Below, piece by piece: positions 37,503 to 49,893 of a DNA stretch of 64,000 bases. The notes under the pieces were generated by a model. It worked only from the letters and a program-made list of their open reading frames with translations. It ran no database searches and had not been told where the DNA came from. A program made the translations under genes and the position numbers. Source of the DNA: Vermamoeba vermiformis (Eukaryota; Tubulinea; Echinamoebida). Position 1 is the first letter of the stretch. Each line of letters opens with the position of its first letter. The stretch is from assembly GCA_045837725.1 (NCBI GenBank), contig JBEWZL010000260.1, forward strand, positions 186,001 to 250,000, in the 5' to 3' direction.

Positions 37503-39226
37503 TTAAGAGATAAGGCATCCACCAGAATCGCTATCGCTGTCGCTAGCTTTCTTCTTGCTCGATTTCTTATGATGTTGTTGCTGCTGTTGCTTTTGTGGCT
37601 GTCCTTTTCCGGACGACTTTTTCTTCTTTGGCGGCGATTCGTTCATTTCGTGGTGGAGTTGTAAAGCAACTTGTAGATCCGTTCTAAATACATACAAGCG
37701 TAAGTTACTACCACTCAAAGTACGAACAGAGTAGCGTATAAGCACTTAATTTGAATTTGAATTTGTAACGAAAGGTGGAAGAGTTTTGACCGTCAAATTT
37801 CTAATTTTTGGTGGGCAAATTTTGTCAGTACGTACGATAATTGAGCGTTCGGATCTTCATGCAACAAGGAAGGATCAATATGGTCGTCGGCAATAGGCAT
37901 CGTTTCATCGATGAACATGCCGCTCTTCGGTTGGAACAAGTTGTAATCATCATCAACGAACGTAGTGTCTCCGTCGATCTGATCCAAGACCTCCCAAACA
38001 ATACCTCGCTCTCTTAAGTAACCCTGATCAGTCACTAACAAATAGAGCTTGTCTTTGTGCTTGTACAGCGTTGAGAAATGATTGTTTCTGAAGAACACAC
38101 AGAGTTGCTCGTCTTGCAAACCTTGATGCAATGAAATAATGCCGTCTATAATAAATAATTATTAGATTATATTACGCCGATTAAATGAATGTAAGATTCG
38201 GTAGATCTGTTGAGAATCTTTTTTGTACGTACGAAAAGTGAGCTGGCTAGCAGTTTCTTCTAGCCAATGTCTGATCGTATTTACATCGCGCATAACTTCC
38301 ATTGAAGGCGATTGGTCGGTATTTACATTCTCATTGTTATTTACATTTGAGCTATTGTCAGAAGTAGATCCGCTTCTCTTCTTGACGGCAGGAGAACTAT
38401 CGATTTATGTATCATTAGTAGCTATATTATTTGTAATATTGATTACAATGTGCGTACCTGACGGACACTAGCTTCTCGACAGCTTGATTGTACGATAAAT
38501 TTGAGATGACCCCGAAATTATTCTTGTCTGCCGGATCCACGAGCCAACCCTTTAATTTTAAATAATATTAGTTAATCGTAATACTATGATCGCAATTAAG
38601 TAATGATCTGCTTACGTGAACGAGGCTGACATTCAGTAGATCAAAAATCAGACATTCTGTGGTAAATTCGAAATCTCTGATACTAACAATATTTGTTAAT
38701 TAGTATACCGAGCAGTATGGTATGTGCAGGCTTTTAATTTCAATTTTTCTAAATTTTGAAAACTTACTTTTTGAATTTTACATTGACGTCCAAGCCTACT
38801 TGGAGCTGCGGGAACATAGCAACAGTGTCTTGAATATTTTTATTATAATTTGCTTCTTCTTCGGCATTTGTAAACTATTGAAACAGAGTTGGATGTCAGA
38901 TGGAAAATTGCAGCGTACATAAATATTCTTGACTTTAAATAAATACGTAAATATTACCTTTGGTCTATTTTTTAATAAATAATCTCCTAATAAAGCCATC
39001 AAATCTTCCGATGAAATTTGGGAGTAGTCAGAATGGATGGTGATCGCGCCGCGTAACAATAATATATTTGCTTTAATTCGGGAAATATTAGTATTATTAC
39101 TTTTGAAATATTGAGGCGTATATTACCAATTGCTAACAGCGGACAAGGTCCGTTCACATTCTGTAAGCAGATCATCACTTCTCTGTCATTGAAGCGGATC
39201 CTTTTTAATCGATAACCTTCTGCCAT
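37503..39226 (-). CDS. MINDY-family Lys48-specific deubiquitinase with CaaX-like end
   Basis: Eight exons: 39226-39127, 39070-38958, 38874-38768, 38682-38616, 38549-38458, 38396-38233, 38145-37836 and 37683-37503; 377 residues. The catalytic Cys lies in QNVNGPCPLLAIANILLLRG near residue 27. The middle has FPQLQVGLDVNVKF and FEFTTECLIFDLLNVSLVHG. The catalytic His lies in CVFFRNNHFSTLYKHKDKLY, followed by LLVTDQGYL and TDLQVALQLHHEM, as in MINDY-1/2. The enzyme trims Lys48-linked ubiquitin chains. The tail is Lys/Gln/Ser-rich and ends in CLIS, a CaaX-like box that could be prenylated and would bring the enzyme to membranes. Confidence 0.92.
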
Positions 39227-39365
39227 GAGTTGTGGTGTTATGTAATAATAATAAAAAATACAATTCGGTTATTTATTTGTGATTACAAGGCAGAAAATTC
39301 CCGGCTTTTTGCGTAACGGAACGAAACACGAAAAATTCGCGGAGAATTAGCCATCAACAAAAGAA

Positions 39366-39820
39366 TCAATACAAGTCGCTGGCATTGCTGTTACTATAGC
39401 GGGTGTAACAAGGTCTTCCAAGCTCACGGCAGCGCTGGCATAGTCTTGCTTCGTGAGGTTTATGGTTGTCAGGTGCTTTTTGGCCGCTTCTTTTGAGCTT
39501 CTCTGTGCGATCTGGGTAATTGGCTGCACTGCACTTTTTGCACCACTGGCACTTGCCTAAGAATGGATATTGTGTTAATCCTTGTAACCTCGCCAGCGAT
39601 TTATTACGTAATAAATCAAACCTTTCCAAGCGTGAGCACTCTGCCAACGATAACCACACTTAAAGCACTTGAAATAACCGTAAAACTTGCATGTATGATG
39701 CTCTCTGTGCTTATCATTAGGGAATACATAGCCACATTCTTCGCAATCTGTTGAAGTAGGAGATGTGACTCTCAAGGAAAACGCCGAGAAACTGGAAGTG
39801 AGTTTAGAGATGCTATCCAT
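39366..39820 (-). CDS. Small 3CxxC-type zinc-binding protein
   Basis: Exons 39820-39622 and 39556-39366; 129 residues. Four CxxC-type pairs are spaced through the protein: CEECGYVF, FKCFKCGYRW, CQWCKKC and CQRC, with His in HREHHTC and HKPHEARLC. The YGYFKCFKCGYRWQSAHAW core and late H..RLC..C resemble the zf-3CxxC domain of ZAR1 and RTP proteins. Those act in RNA binding or receptor export, so the role here cannot be fixed. The intron donor is GTTTGA, weak for this genome. Confidence 0.72.
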
Positions 39821-40151
39821 TATGGTCGTCGATTTGTTGGTTCTCTTCTGAATGGTTTGAGAAGTTCCAAAATATTGACACCTATCAACACAGCGCCGTG
39901 TCGAGAATACGGCGGCGGAGAAACAATGCTTCTCTCGCGCTCTCATTCAAAAATCAACGACAACATCGAATATTAGGAGAGAGTGCGGCTAATAATCGCC
40001 TATACTAATACACTCATCGACGTCGACTTGCGATTAAGATTAACACTACTCGTTCAAATAAACAGAAAGATAAAGATAAAGAGTTTATCTTTGAGTATTT
40101 ACACTTGATGTACAAAAAAAGAAAACGAGTTGGTACGCGCCTATTTTCAGC

Positions 40152-40343
40152 CTATTTCTTGCCTTTATGGAAGCGAGCGTCGTGGCCACATCTAGCGCAC
40201 TTGCCGTTGTCCTGGCTGACTAATTCAGAGCAGCTGCAGTGATGATGCACATCGTACGCGTAGATCTTCTGGTAGAAGAAGTGGTACTCGTCGGGGATGT
40301 CGACTGAGCAAACGGATGGAGGCAAAGCAACTTGAGAAGACAT
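40152..40343 (-). CDS. Very small Cys/His-rich protein (63 residues)
   Basis: A single exon encodes MSSQVALPPSVCSVDIPD and a C-terminal zinc-finger-like knot with HHHCSCSELVSQDNGKCARC followed by GHDARFHKGKK. Two CxC/CxxC pairs plus nearby His could bind one zinc. The frame is open for another 57 codons upstream but without ATG, so this Met is the only good start. No family recognised. Confidence 0.5.
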   Translation of the reverse strand: MSSQVALPPSVCSVDIPDEYHFFYQKIYAYDVHHHCSCSELVSQDNGKCARCGHDARFHKGKK

Positions 40344-40844
40344 TGAATAATAGAATGTGTTGTATCGATACTTGGTGGTTTGTTGGAATATCGCAAGGTC
40401 GCAAAACAGATATTTATACCTTTTAGACCACGTGACCAGCTTCCAATCGCCGCCTTCTCCGTCGCCGCGGTTTACCAAATATGGTAAAGAAGTCCGACGC
40501 TTCTGGAATAGCAATTCTAGACTGTCGTATTGACAGAATATCGTATTCTTTTGTAGCTAGCAAAATGCAAGCCATAGAATAGCACCGGATCCATAAAAAT
40601 ATTTTTAAAATTAAAAATAAATACTTATCTGGATGATTTATCTGATTTCTACATCGTGGATCATATGAATGAATATCTAATATCTAGTTTTCACCAGAGT
40701 ATCTCTTTGCGTCTCTAATATAACCGATCTGCAGCGAATCCAAAACTTCGCGGGCTCTGTGAGAGTGACCAACAGCTATTCATAATATTAATACCACTTC
40801 TTAAATACTATAAGAATATTTGAATAAGCGAAACTATAATAAAT
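40344..40844. other. Spacer without recognised feature
   Basis: Holds the 5' region of the small Cys/His gene and the 3' side of the cytochrome b5-like gene. AT-rich; no tRNA boxes, repeats or convincing frame. Confidence 0.45.
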
Positions 40845-41939
40845 TTAAACAGCACCGCAAAGAGAGCAAACGTCAATCGATCTCGCCGCGGCGACGGAAT
40901 TTGGATAGACCGAAGTAAATTTAACTAATTTTAAATCGGTTCTTATTAACAGTATAATATTACCATATCGTATATAACTACTTACAGTTAAACTTGGTAG
41001 TGCCATCAGATCCCTTGTGCTGTTTTAAGACCCGTGTTAGTACGTGCAAAAACGGATCACGAGTCAAGTTGCTTAACGCTTAAACTACACGAGATATATA
41101 TAATACGTATACTACTTACGTCCATAATGATCTTGCCACCAGGGTGATAAGGAATCCAGCTAGTGACGTTGTACACTTTGTCGTCAATGATCATCCAGCA
41201 GTCAGTGTCGGTGTTGTGCTTGGCGACCTAATAGAATACGATAAGACTTTACTATAATATACTACCATTATATAATATCGTTGTGGCTGCTTAAGCAAAA
41301 TAATAATGGCTCCAGCTAAATTAAAAATTTAAATTTAACTTGATCTCGCTGGATCCATCTCACAAACATTCAACTTCAAAATAATGATTATAAAATTTAG
41401 CAGTATATTCTATTTCGTCAATAGTACTGCTAGTAGTGCCGATTAAATGTTCGACGGGAGTGATCCTGTGTCGTTTGAAAAAACTGACGTACCTCTTCTC
41501 TTGTGTAAATTTTCAATCCGTGCTTAGTCTTGCCGTCGTGCAAAGTAGTGGAGTGGTGATGGTGGTGATGCTCGCCATAAATGTCGTCTTCATCTGGATG
41601 TTTCGCACCGTGATGACCACCAGCGTAATTGCGGGTAGAAACGGCAGCAAAAATGCTCTTATTATTGCCCTGTAATTATTGATTATAAATTATGTAATTT
41701 AATGCGGCAGATATTTTATTTAATAATTTTGAAAAATTAAACCATGAAATTATGTGAGGATAAATTAATCCTCAATACACCACCATAATATACCGTATAA
41801 ATAATTTAATATTAAATTAAGCAAATATTTTATTGAGAAGATATTTATGGTTAAAATAGAGATCGAGTCAACTTACGGTAGCGAAAGTAGATCTGCTCTT
41901 GGAGATAGCAGTAGTAGCTCTAACTAATCTAGTCAACAT
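40845..41939 (-). CDS. Cytochrome b5-like protein with mitochondrial-type leader
   Basis: Exons 41939-41877, 41669-41493, 41227-41120, 41019-40986 and 40924-40845 give 153 residues. The start [20 protein letters not shown] is basic and amphipathic, as in mitochondrial presequences. A His/Asp-rich stretch ([19 protein letters not shown]) may bind metal. The b5 core reads [20 protein letters not shown], then [14 protein letters not shown] with the first heme His, and [11 protein letters not shown]. The second axial His is not seen. The 3' end is unsure: without the last splice the protein would stop after KFNCK, 34 residues after HPGG. Electron transfer or small-ligand binding is likely. Confidence 0.7.
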
Positions 41940-42097
41940 GTTGTTTCGTTAAAATTAAAAATAATTAAAATGCTGCAGTGCCAGCGAAGAATTTTAGCGT
42001 CGGCCCTGGAAGGTCCCTAGAATCAAGCAATTTCAAGCAATAAATAAGTTTATTACACGTATGGATGCTAATTGGTGTATTAGCACTACGTATATTG

Positions 42098-44082
42098 TTA
42101 GATTACATGTGACGACTCGATATTGCCAGATGCAGTCTGAACGGCTCCTGCCTTCGTAAGAGGCTCAGAACGGCTAGTTCTAGCACTAGAGCTTGATCTT
42201 TGTACTTTAAGCGGCTTAAAGACGAGAACTTGGCACAAAGACACGAGAGCTAAGCCCAAAAAGACGAATAAGTTCAAAGCGATGAATCCACCAAACGTTC
42301 CGTTAGCACTAGCGAAAGGGAACATTCCAACTCCAATTAATAATAAGACGTATCCTCCTACGCTAAAAAATACCAATGTTGTGACCTGGATGAAGGTTAG
42401 ATCGGATGAACCTGGAGCAATACTGCAACGTACCTGGCGAAGCGCATTCGACCGCTTTGCTTTAATATTATGACTACCTTTCATTCTTCGAAGCAGTTTG
42501 ATGCCCATGACTAAGTAGACCACCGACACTCCAAGAATGACGATCACGTACACGACGAGCGAGATCACGTAGCTGATGAACATTGGCACCACGCCTGTGG
42601 ATCTAATTACGTCTGTGACGACCTCTAGTACTAACATAATGCCGCATAGGCAGTAGAACGGCGTTTTCAATCGATCTAAGAACTTGAACATTTTCAGCTT
42701 GGCATTTGAGACCACTTCGTACCTGTCATTTGGACACGTGTTATGAACAGTGCGGAACAAATACTTGGACTGGCGTACCAATAAAAACACAGTAGGAGGG
42801 AGGCAGACAGCACGAAGGGTATTGGCAGAGTATACAGTATATTGTCAGCGTAGAACGTGAGGATTCTTCTGAACCCATGCGGATCCACCAAAACATAAAA
42901 TCCTCGAACTAGCTACGAGTTAGTATTTCAGAAACTAGTAATAGTCCGTATGACGCGTACGTATAGCACCAATAGCGTGTAATATTAAGCTAGTCTGCGG
43001 AATGTTCCGAGCGCAACCTTGAACTTTGATAAATTGGTTGAGCCTCCACATTGATAACGCAAATATGACTAAATACGGTATTCCGCAGACAATTGAAAAC
43101 ATTACTTCAATCCTGTTTCCAAGCCAGAACGTGATCCATGGGTTTCCTTCTATAAAATTGAACGTCATTACTGGGCGGCCAACAAAATTTCCAAAGCTCC
43201 TACCTTGCGAAGTTAAGTTCACCATTAATACATCTTCGGATAAATAGACGTCAAGTAATGCCGCATAGGCCTCTTGTCCAATCTCCGCCACCGGAATAAC
43301 TAGATCGCTCGGATCTTTTCCATCACCATTGATTGCTATGCGACCAGGTATCACTATTTAAGCAAGACTTAGTATTTTGATTCAGAATGTCCTAAATTTA
43401 GCAAAGTTAAAGTATATCTTACGGAGGAGGTCGTTCCCAAACACAATTCCAGCAACGCCTAACTGTTGCATGGTACGAATGAATGTTGCTGGCGGACTGA
43501 TAGACGGAGACAAAATGAAATAGCCTGAAACGTTGCGAGAAATTGTTTCTGCGCTGGTTCGCGTAGTTCCTTCGGCAAAGTTTATCATTGGCACGTTTGT
43601 TACTTCATTCCAGGGCTCAATATCGTCTTAATGTAAAGATTAGTTGGTACTGAGTCAACAATAATCATAAATAATTTCAAGCACGCTCGGCGAACTGTGG
43701 ATCGTCAGATCCAAAATAGAGCTTCGAAATTTCCAAAAGAACGACAAGTCGTCAGTATTAAATTAATTACAGAATCTATTTCTTTGAGGAGTCAGGAATA
43801 AAATAAAGTGGCGCTGGAGTTGAATGACTGGATCACACAATTTTTGTCAACAAAAAATTGCAAGACTCACCACAGAAAATTGCAATAGAAAAACCGATCC
43901 GCCAATCAATTTTACGTCGCTTCATTACACTTACCAGCTAGTAAAATAGTAGATGACTCGAATTCCAATACTTCGCCGTTGGATCTCTGCACGATCAACC
44001 TCGCTTGCACGATCGACAACAGTAAAACCACTAGCGCGCATTGGCTAATGAATCTTGTCGCTGTTCCTCGACGAAGAAACAT
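42098..44082 (-). CDS. PA-like domain plus seven-helix membrane protein (paralogue B)
   Basis: Exons 44082-43935, 43626-43423, 43353-43204, 43149-42961, 42902-42779, 42722-42434 and 42385-42098; 463 residues. A signal peptide (CALVVLLLSIVQA) and a lumenal part with FIRTMQQLGVAGIVFGND and LVIPVAEIGQEAYAALLDVY match paralogue A. Shared landmarks are EGNPW before helix 1, VDP and FYW-YEVV between helices 2-4. Seven helices follow, ending FIALNLFVFLGLALVSLC, with a Ser-rich tail. Splice phases and order are conserved, so the pair shares one ancestor. The donor at 42960 could instead be at 42970. First intron long (308 bases), so a missed small exon is possible. Confidence 0.75.
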
Positions 44083-44700
44083 TTGTGGTGGTGTTCCTGT
44101 TGAATCAATCAAATAAAGATACACAGACCCGCTATTGAACCAGTTTTAGTAAAGTAAGAACTTGACAGGCCGTTGATTGGCTGTCTCGAGCCAAAATGAC
44201 TCAAAAAATACTTTGCGTATAAAACATGCTGCCTATCTTTAGGTCCTATAGTAGATCAAGTTAGGACCAAGCTTGCAAGTCGTAAAAGTTGATTCAAGGA
44301 TATTTACGTTTGTGCCTAAACTTTACGGGCACCTGGCGTGATACACGTGCAACGAATTTCCGTGAAACATGTTCTTCGAAGCTATTCCTGGCTAGTATAG
44401 ACTCCTTTACGCGGTACTCGAGGCTAATGACCGTTGCAGCTGTAGAGCCAGTCTCGTTTCACTGAACGAGCAAGCAACTTCCGAAATTGGTTGGTAATCT
44501 TCTATTTCGTCTGAAATTACTATATCCAAGCTATTTCGAAGTTGTGGTTGTTTATTTGAATGGATATCTGTATGACAAAATCAAGGAGCGTATACTACAA
44601 GCAGATTTGCGACAAAAATTGATTATTAGAGGCTAATCATTAATATTTTTGTTTAAAATATTGTTAATTATATTTTTTGTTAAGCTATTACTGGGGTATT
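44083..44700. other. Spacer without recognised feature
   Basis: Carries a TATA-like GTATAAAAC near 44218 and otherwise mixed-composition DNA. No open frame with coding character; no repeat or RNA gene seen. Confidence 0.45.
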
Positions 44701-45829
44701 TTAGTTTTCGCGAGGAGCAAGACCAGTAACATACTCGGGATGCTTTTTGTACAATTGTTTGTAGTAATCTTCCTTTTGCTTAATTCCGTGTCTAACTTTG
44801 TATTCCCACATGGCACCAAATACCAAACCAATACCAACACCTAGCGAGCAAATAGATTAATTCAGTGAAAGGCGCAAAAAACTCATCTGAATCGAAAATC
44901 TGAAAATATCTGCGCCACAAAATTTGATACAATAATATAAAAAATAGGAATACGATAATTATAATATTTACGATGCTATGGATATTATTGCAAATTATTT
45001 AAAATCACTTACCAATAGTAATAGTGCGCTTGAGCCAGTTCTTGAAGAACCAAGGGAATCCAGCACGGTGCTCTTGCAGACCGACGAACTTACGTCTCAA
45101 GAGGTTGACTTGGGAAGCCTTCTCGCGCAAACCATGCTTGAGTTCCACGGCGAGCTTCTCTTCAGCGAGCTTGGATCTAATAAGAGAGAAGTCCTTGGTG
45201 GTCTTAACATCAACGCCAGTAAGAGCCTTGATCTTGGCTTGAGCGTTGCTAACTTGTTGAGCAAGAGGACCAGAGGCCAACGAGGCTTGTCTTGAAGCCA
45301 AATCCTTGCTAATCTCGTTAATTTTGCTTTGAACAAAAGCAGCAGCTTCCTTGGCTTGACCAGCATTGAATAATCTGTTAACGTCTCCTTGATAATTGTC
45401 CATAACTACATCAATAGGGTCCACAGCGCCCAAGGCGATGAGAAAATCTCTGTTGGCAAGATCGACTCCGTACTTCTCCTTGACGACTTTATTGTATTCA
45501 CTTTCCACGAGTGATTGAGCTGCTGCGAATTGTGCTTCGGCTTGTGTAATCTCCTCCTTGTAAGGGTTGTCACTGCGAGAAGCGTCGATAGCTGCATCTG
45601 CCTTTTGTTTTTCAGCAGCAATAACGGAGGGATTGACTCCGAATTCTTGAATAAAATTGGTCTCCCAAGTTTGCATGGCTTCAGCTGACATGCCTTGATA
45701 ACGGTTGAGGAGGTATTCAACACGAGCACGACGAGCCACAATCTGCTCATCGGTCAATTGTTGTTGCTTGTATGCATTGTAGACTTCCGGGGAGAAGCCA
45801 GCATTAGGAACGTTGGTTACGCTAGCCAT
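44701..45829 (-). CDS. Unrecognised helical protein with C-terminal membrane segment, probably mitochondrial
   Basis: Exons 45829-45013 and 44840-44701; 318 residues. The first 260 residues are mostly helical and rich in Ala, Gln, Glu and Lys (QAEAQFAAAQSLVESEY, KEAAAFVQSKINEISKDL), fit for coiled coil. A membrane segment TIGVGIGLVFGAMWEY follows near the end, with a basic tail (YKVRHGIKQKEDYYKQLYKK). Such single-span ends with short charged tails are common in respiratory-complex accessory subunits, but I cannot name a family. Codon use is strongly biased, as in highly expressed genes. It is divergent from SNU114 with 193 bases between starts. Confidence 0.65.
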
Positions 45830-46022
45830 GGTTGTTTGATATATTCGAAAAAAACAAGCAAAATAATTCAATAAACTTAAAATTCGTTTTTTTCTGGGCC
45901 CTCATTTTCCGAAGGAATTTGGCCCAAAATCAAAAAACAACAGCCAAAGCAAAGAAAAATAACAATGTTGGACTCGCTTGTTCTTTTTGTGCTAGGCGAA
46001 GTACCTCAATCAGTTTATCACG

Positions 46023-49000
46023 ATGGACAATAATTTATACGACGAGTTTGGTAATTATATTGGTCCGGAGTTGGAAGAGGAAGACGAGTCTATCGATGAG
46101 GAAGAGAACGCCTACTTAGACAGTCTCAGAGCCAAGGACGAGGAACCATCTGACAATGGTGACCGTATGCAGATTGAAGGTATGTTTTATTTTGCTTCGA
46201 GGGCGGTTACAACGCTGCCAAATTTTTGCGCATCTAAAAAACCAAAAAAATTATTTCATAATTTTGTACAATTATTAATAATTCGTTATTTGCCCATAAT
46301 ATAGAAAGCACCGAACGAGCCATCGTCTTGCACGAAAACAAGCAATATTATCCAGACGCTGAGGCTGTTTATGGAAAAGATGTCGAGATCACTGTTCAAG
46401 ACGAAGATACACAGCCAATTAGCAAACCAATCGTTGAACCATTAAAACAAAAGAAATTCGATCACAGAGAGATTGTCAGCGATTTGCCTGCTTCTACTTA
46501 TACAAAAGAGTAAGTGGCGCGATCGACGATCGCCTAGAAAAATTTTATTTTTTCATCTAAGCTCCATAAATTAACTATTTTATAGTTTTATGTTGTCCTT
46601 AATGGAAACACCCGAGAATGTTCGTAACGTAGCTTTGGCTGGCAATTTACACACTGGCAAGACTTATTTTGTCGATATGCTTGTTCAACAAACTCACCAC
46701 GACAGACAAAACTTGTACAAACACGTAAGTTGCATATTTATACTTATTTTACGAAATTTATAATAATCGGCCTGCTTTTTTGTAGGAACGGTTTACTGAC
46801 ACTCGTTACGACGAGCAAGAGCGAGGATTGAGCATTAAAGCCACGCCCGTTAGTTTGGTGCTGCCGTGTCTCCGTTCTAAGAATTATTTGATGAATTTGT
46901 ATGATACTCCGGGCCACATCAACTTCTCAGACGAAGTCACCGCTGCCATGAGGCTCTCTGATGGTGTCGTGATCTTCGTCGATGCTATTGACGGCGTAAG
47001 TATTTCAAATGTTAGCGGTGTAATTCTTATTTAGATCGATCATTGTCACGTGACACGTGGTTCATTTGGTGCCAAAACTGGCGATTAATAGAGGTACTAT
47101 TTTAGGTCATGTCTCAAACAGAGCGATTGATTCGTCACGCCATTCAAGAGCGTCTTCCATTCACCATTGTAATTAACAAAATTGATCGATTGATTCTCGA
47201 GTTGAAGTTGCCGCCTAATGACGCCTACTTCAAGCTCCGTCACACGATCGATGAGATCAACGAATTATTGAAGTAAGTGCTAACGTATTGTCAAGAACGT
47301 CGCTAACCAATGATGTTTCAGGAGTGCTGTCCCCGTGCTCGACCAAGAGAACCGCAGTTACCCCACAACTAAAGTTTCACCGAAACTCAATAACGTTTGC
47401 TTTGCTAGCGGAGAGTTTGGTTTCAGTTTCACTTTGAAGCAGTTTGCACAAATCTACGCCGAAAGAAACGGCGGTGGAATTAATGTCGATATGTTGACTC
47501 AGCGATTGTGGGGCAACAAGTTCTTCGATAGAAAGACTCAGAAAGTTTGTCAAGAAGCAACCCGACGCAGAAACACCGCGCAGTTTTGTTCAATTTGTGT
47601 TGGAGCCTCTGTACAAAATCATCAGTCAGGTAGTCGGCGAAGAGCCCGACATTTTGAAGGTAAGTTCCTGAGATTATATTACTGCCAATAGGAGTATTAA
47701 TCAGTGAGTTTTTGTCCTCTTTAGAGAGTCATCGAAGACCTCGGCATTCACATGCGAAAAGATGAATACAGTTTGGACACCAAGCCCTTGTTGAAGGTCG
47801 TGTTGAGCAAGTTTTTCGGCAATTCTACTGGCTTTGTTAGTATGATCACCGAACACGTCTTGTCGCCTGTAGCTAATGCTCAAACTAAGGTAAGAATTGT
47901 CTTTGCGATTTCATATTGCGTGCAACTTCGACTAATGATTGTTAGATTGAGCAAATCTACACTGGTCCTATGAACACACCGCTCGCTAAGGCGATGTTAA
48001 AATGCGATCCTAAAGGCCCCTTAATGATTCACATTACGAAGCTTTACCCCAACAAGGAGCTCACTCACTTCGACGCCATGGGTCGAGTGTTCAGCGGTAG
48101 AATCAAGCTCGGTGAGCGCGTGAAAGTATTAGGCGAGAACTATTCGCTCGAAGATGAAGAAGACATGGCCCTTGAAGACGTCACTGGTTTGAAGGTGCTC
48201 AATGCACGCTACGAAGTTGGACTTACCTCCGTACCGGCTGGTAACTGGGTCGTCATCGAAGGAGTCGACAATATCATTTCTAAGACTGCAACTATTACCA
48301 CGAGTGTGGGCAACAACGATGTTTATATTTTCAGACCGTTGCGGTAAGTTAGATATCATTTTACGAGTAACGCATCTATCAGCTTTAAGAGCACGTGCTT
48401 ATTCGTAGTGTTAGTCCTAATAAGCTTTTCTTTGCAGATTTAACACACTGTCAGCGGTTAAGGTTGCCGTCGAGCCTCTCAACCCTGCAGACTTGCCAAA
48501 GATGATTGATGGTCTGCGAAAGATTGACAAGACCTATCCTTTGGCCACCAAGAAAGTCGAAGAGTCTGGCGAGCACGTGATTATGGGCACTGGTGAATTG
48601 TACATGGACTCGATCCTTTACGACATGCGAAAGGTTTTCACCGACATTGAAATCAAAGTTTCCGACCCTGTCGTTGGTTTCTGCGAGACAGTCATCGAGA
48701 CATCTTCATTGAAGTGCTTCGCTGAAACACCGAACAAGAAGAACAAGCTCACTATGATTGCTGAGCCTATGGAGAAGGGTTTGGCTGAAGACATCGAATC
48801 CCGACGAGTACGACTTGACTGGGACAAGAAGAGGCTGCGCACTTGGTTCCAAGAGAACTACGATTGGGACGTTTTGGCTGCTAGAAATATTTGGGCCTTT
48901 GGACCCGATGCACACGGTCCCAACATTTTGTTGAACGACACTTTGCCGAGTGAAGTAGACCAAGTCCTGTTGAGCAACGTGCAAGACTCCGTTGTTCAAG

Positions 49001-49614
49001 GCTTCCAATGGGCTTCCAAAGAAGGTCCTTTGTGCGAAGAGCCTATCCGCAACGTCAAGTTCAAGATCTTGCATGCTAATGTCTCTGACGATCCGTTGTT
49101 GCGTGGTGGTAACCAAGTCATCCCTACCGCTCGTCGTGTAGCCTACAGCGCCTTCTTGACCGCCACTCCTCGTATCATGGAGCCTGTCTATGCCGTTGAA
49201 ATCCAAACCACAGCTGATGTCGTCAGTGCGATCTACAACGTATTGGCGCGCAGAAGAGGTCACGTGACTGAAGAAAAGCCCAAGGCTGGCTCGCCTTTGT
49301 ACACCGTCAAGGCCTTCTTGCCCGTTATCGATTCATTCGGTTTCGAAACCGATCTTCGATCGCACACTCAGGGTCAAGCGTTCTGCATGTCCGTGTTCGA
49401 TCACTGGGCGATCGTGCCTGGAGATCCTCTCGACAAGACTATTGTGCTCAAGCCATTAGAACCTGCTCCTCCTTCACACTTGGCTCGTGATTTCATGGTT
49501 AAGACCCGAAAGCGCAAGGGTCTTAGCGAGGATGTGAGCATTAGCAAATTCTTCGATGAAGATCTGATGCTCAGCATAAAGAAATCTGACATTGATATTT
49601 CAAACTACTTGTAA
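46023..49614 (+). CDS. EFTUD2: U5 snRNP GTPase SNU114 (EFTUD2), one surplus base
   Basis: Nine exons: 46023-46179, 46305-46509, 46586-46724, 46786-46995, 47106-47272, 47322-47659, 47725-47889, 47946-48343 and 48438-49614; about 984 residues (human 972). An acidic N-terminus [20 protein letters not shown] is followed by the G domain: G1 [16 protein letters not shown]3 [14 protein letters not shown]4 NKIDRL. EF-G-like domains II-V follow through [20 protein letters not shown]. The protein controls Brr2 during spliceosome activation. Within exon 6, near 47538, the family sequence changes frame between FFDRKT and RKFVKKQPD. Dropping one C restores DRKTRKFVKK, matching the family. An essential gene, so a sequence error or frameshifting is likelier than decay. 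Confidence 0.95.
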
Positions 49615-49893
49615 AACAACAAACCGAACTAACAAACAAAGCAATGTAACATGCTGCATCGTACCGCAAAAAAATCTAATAAAGGACAAAGTTCCAACCA
49701 GAAGACTTCATCGCAAGAGCAGAAGCACAAAAAGCTTCCAAAGTTAAATTGTATATTGTATAAGGTGGTGTAGAATTTACTAAAAAGGGTCGAAAACTAC
49801 GGCATCTGCACTAGAAGATCGGGAATGTGACATAAACTTCCAGAAGAATGCGCGGTCCGCAAAATAAAACAAAAAAATTTACCAGCCATTTAA

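Noticed and set aside
40845-41019. Frame ending [11 protein letters not shown] as the C-terminus of the cytochrome b5-like protein
   Set aside because: It looks protein-like, but a stop lies directly upstream in that frame and no GT-AG pair joins it to the b5 exon.
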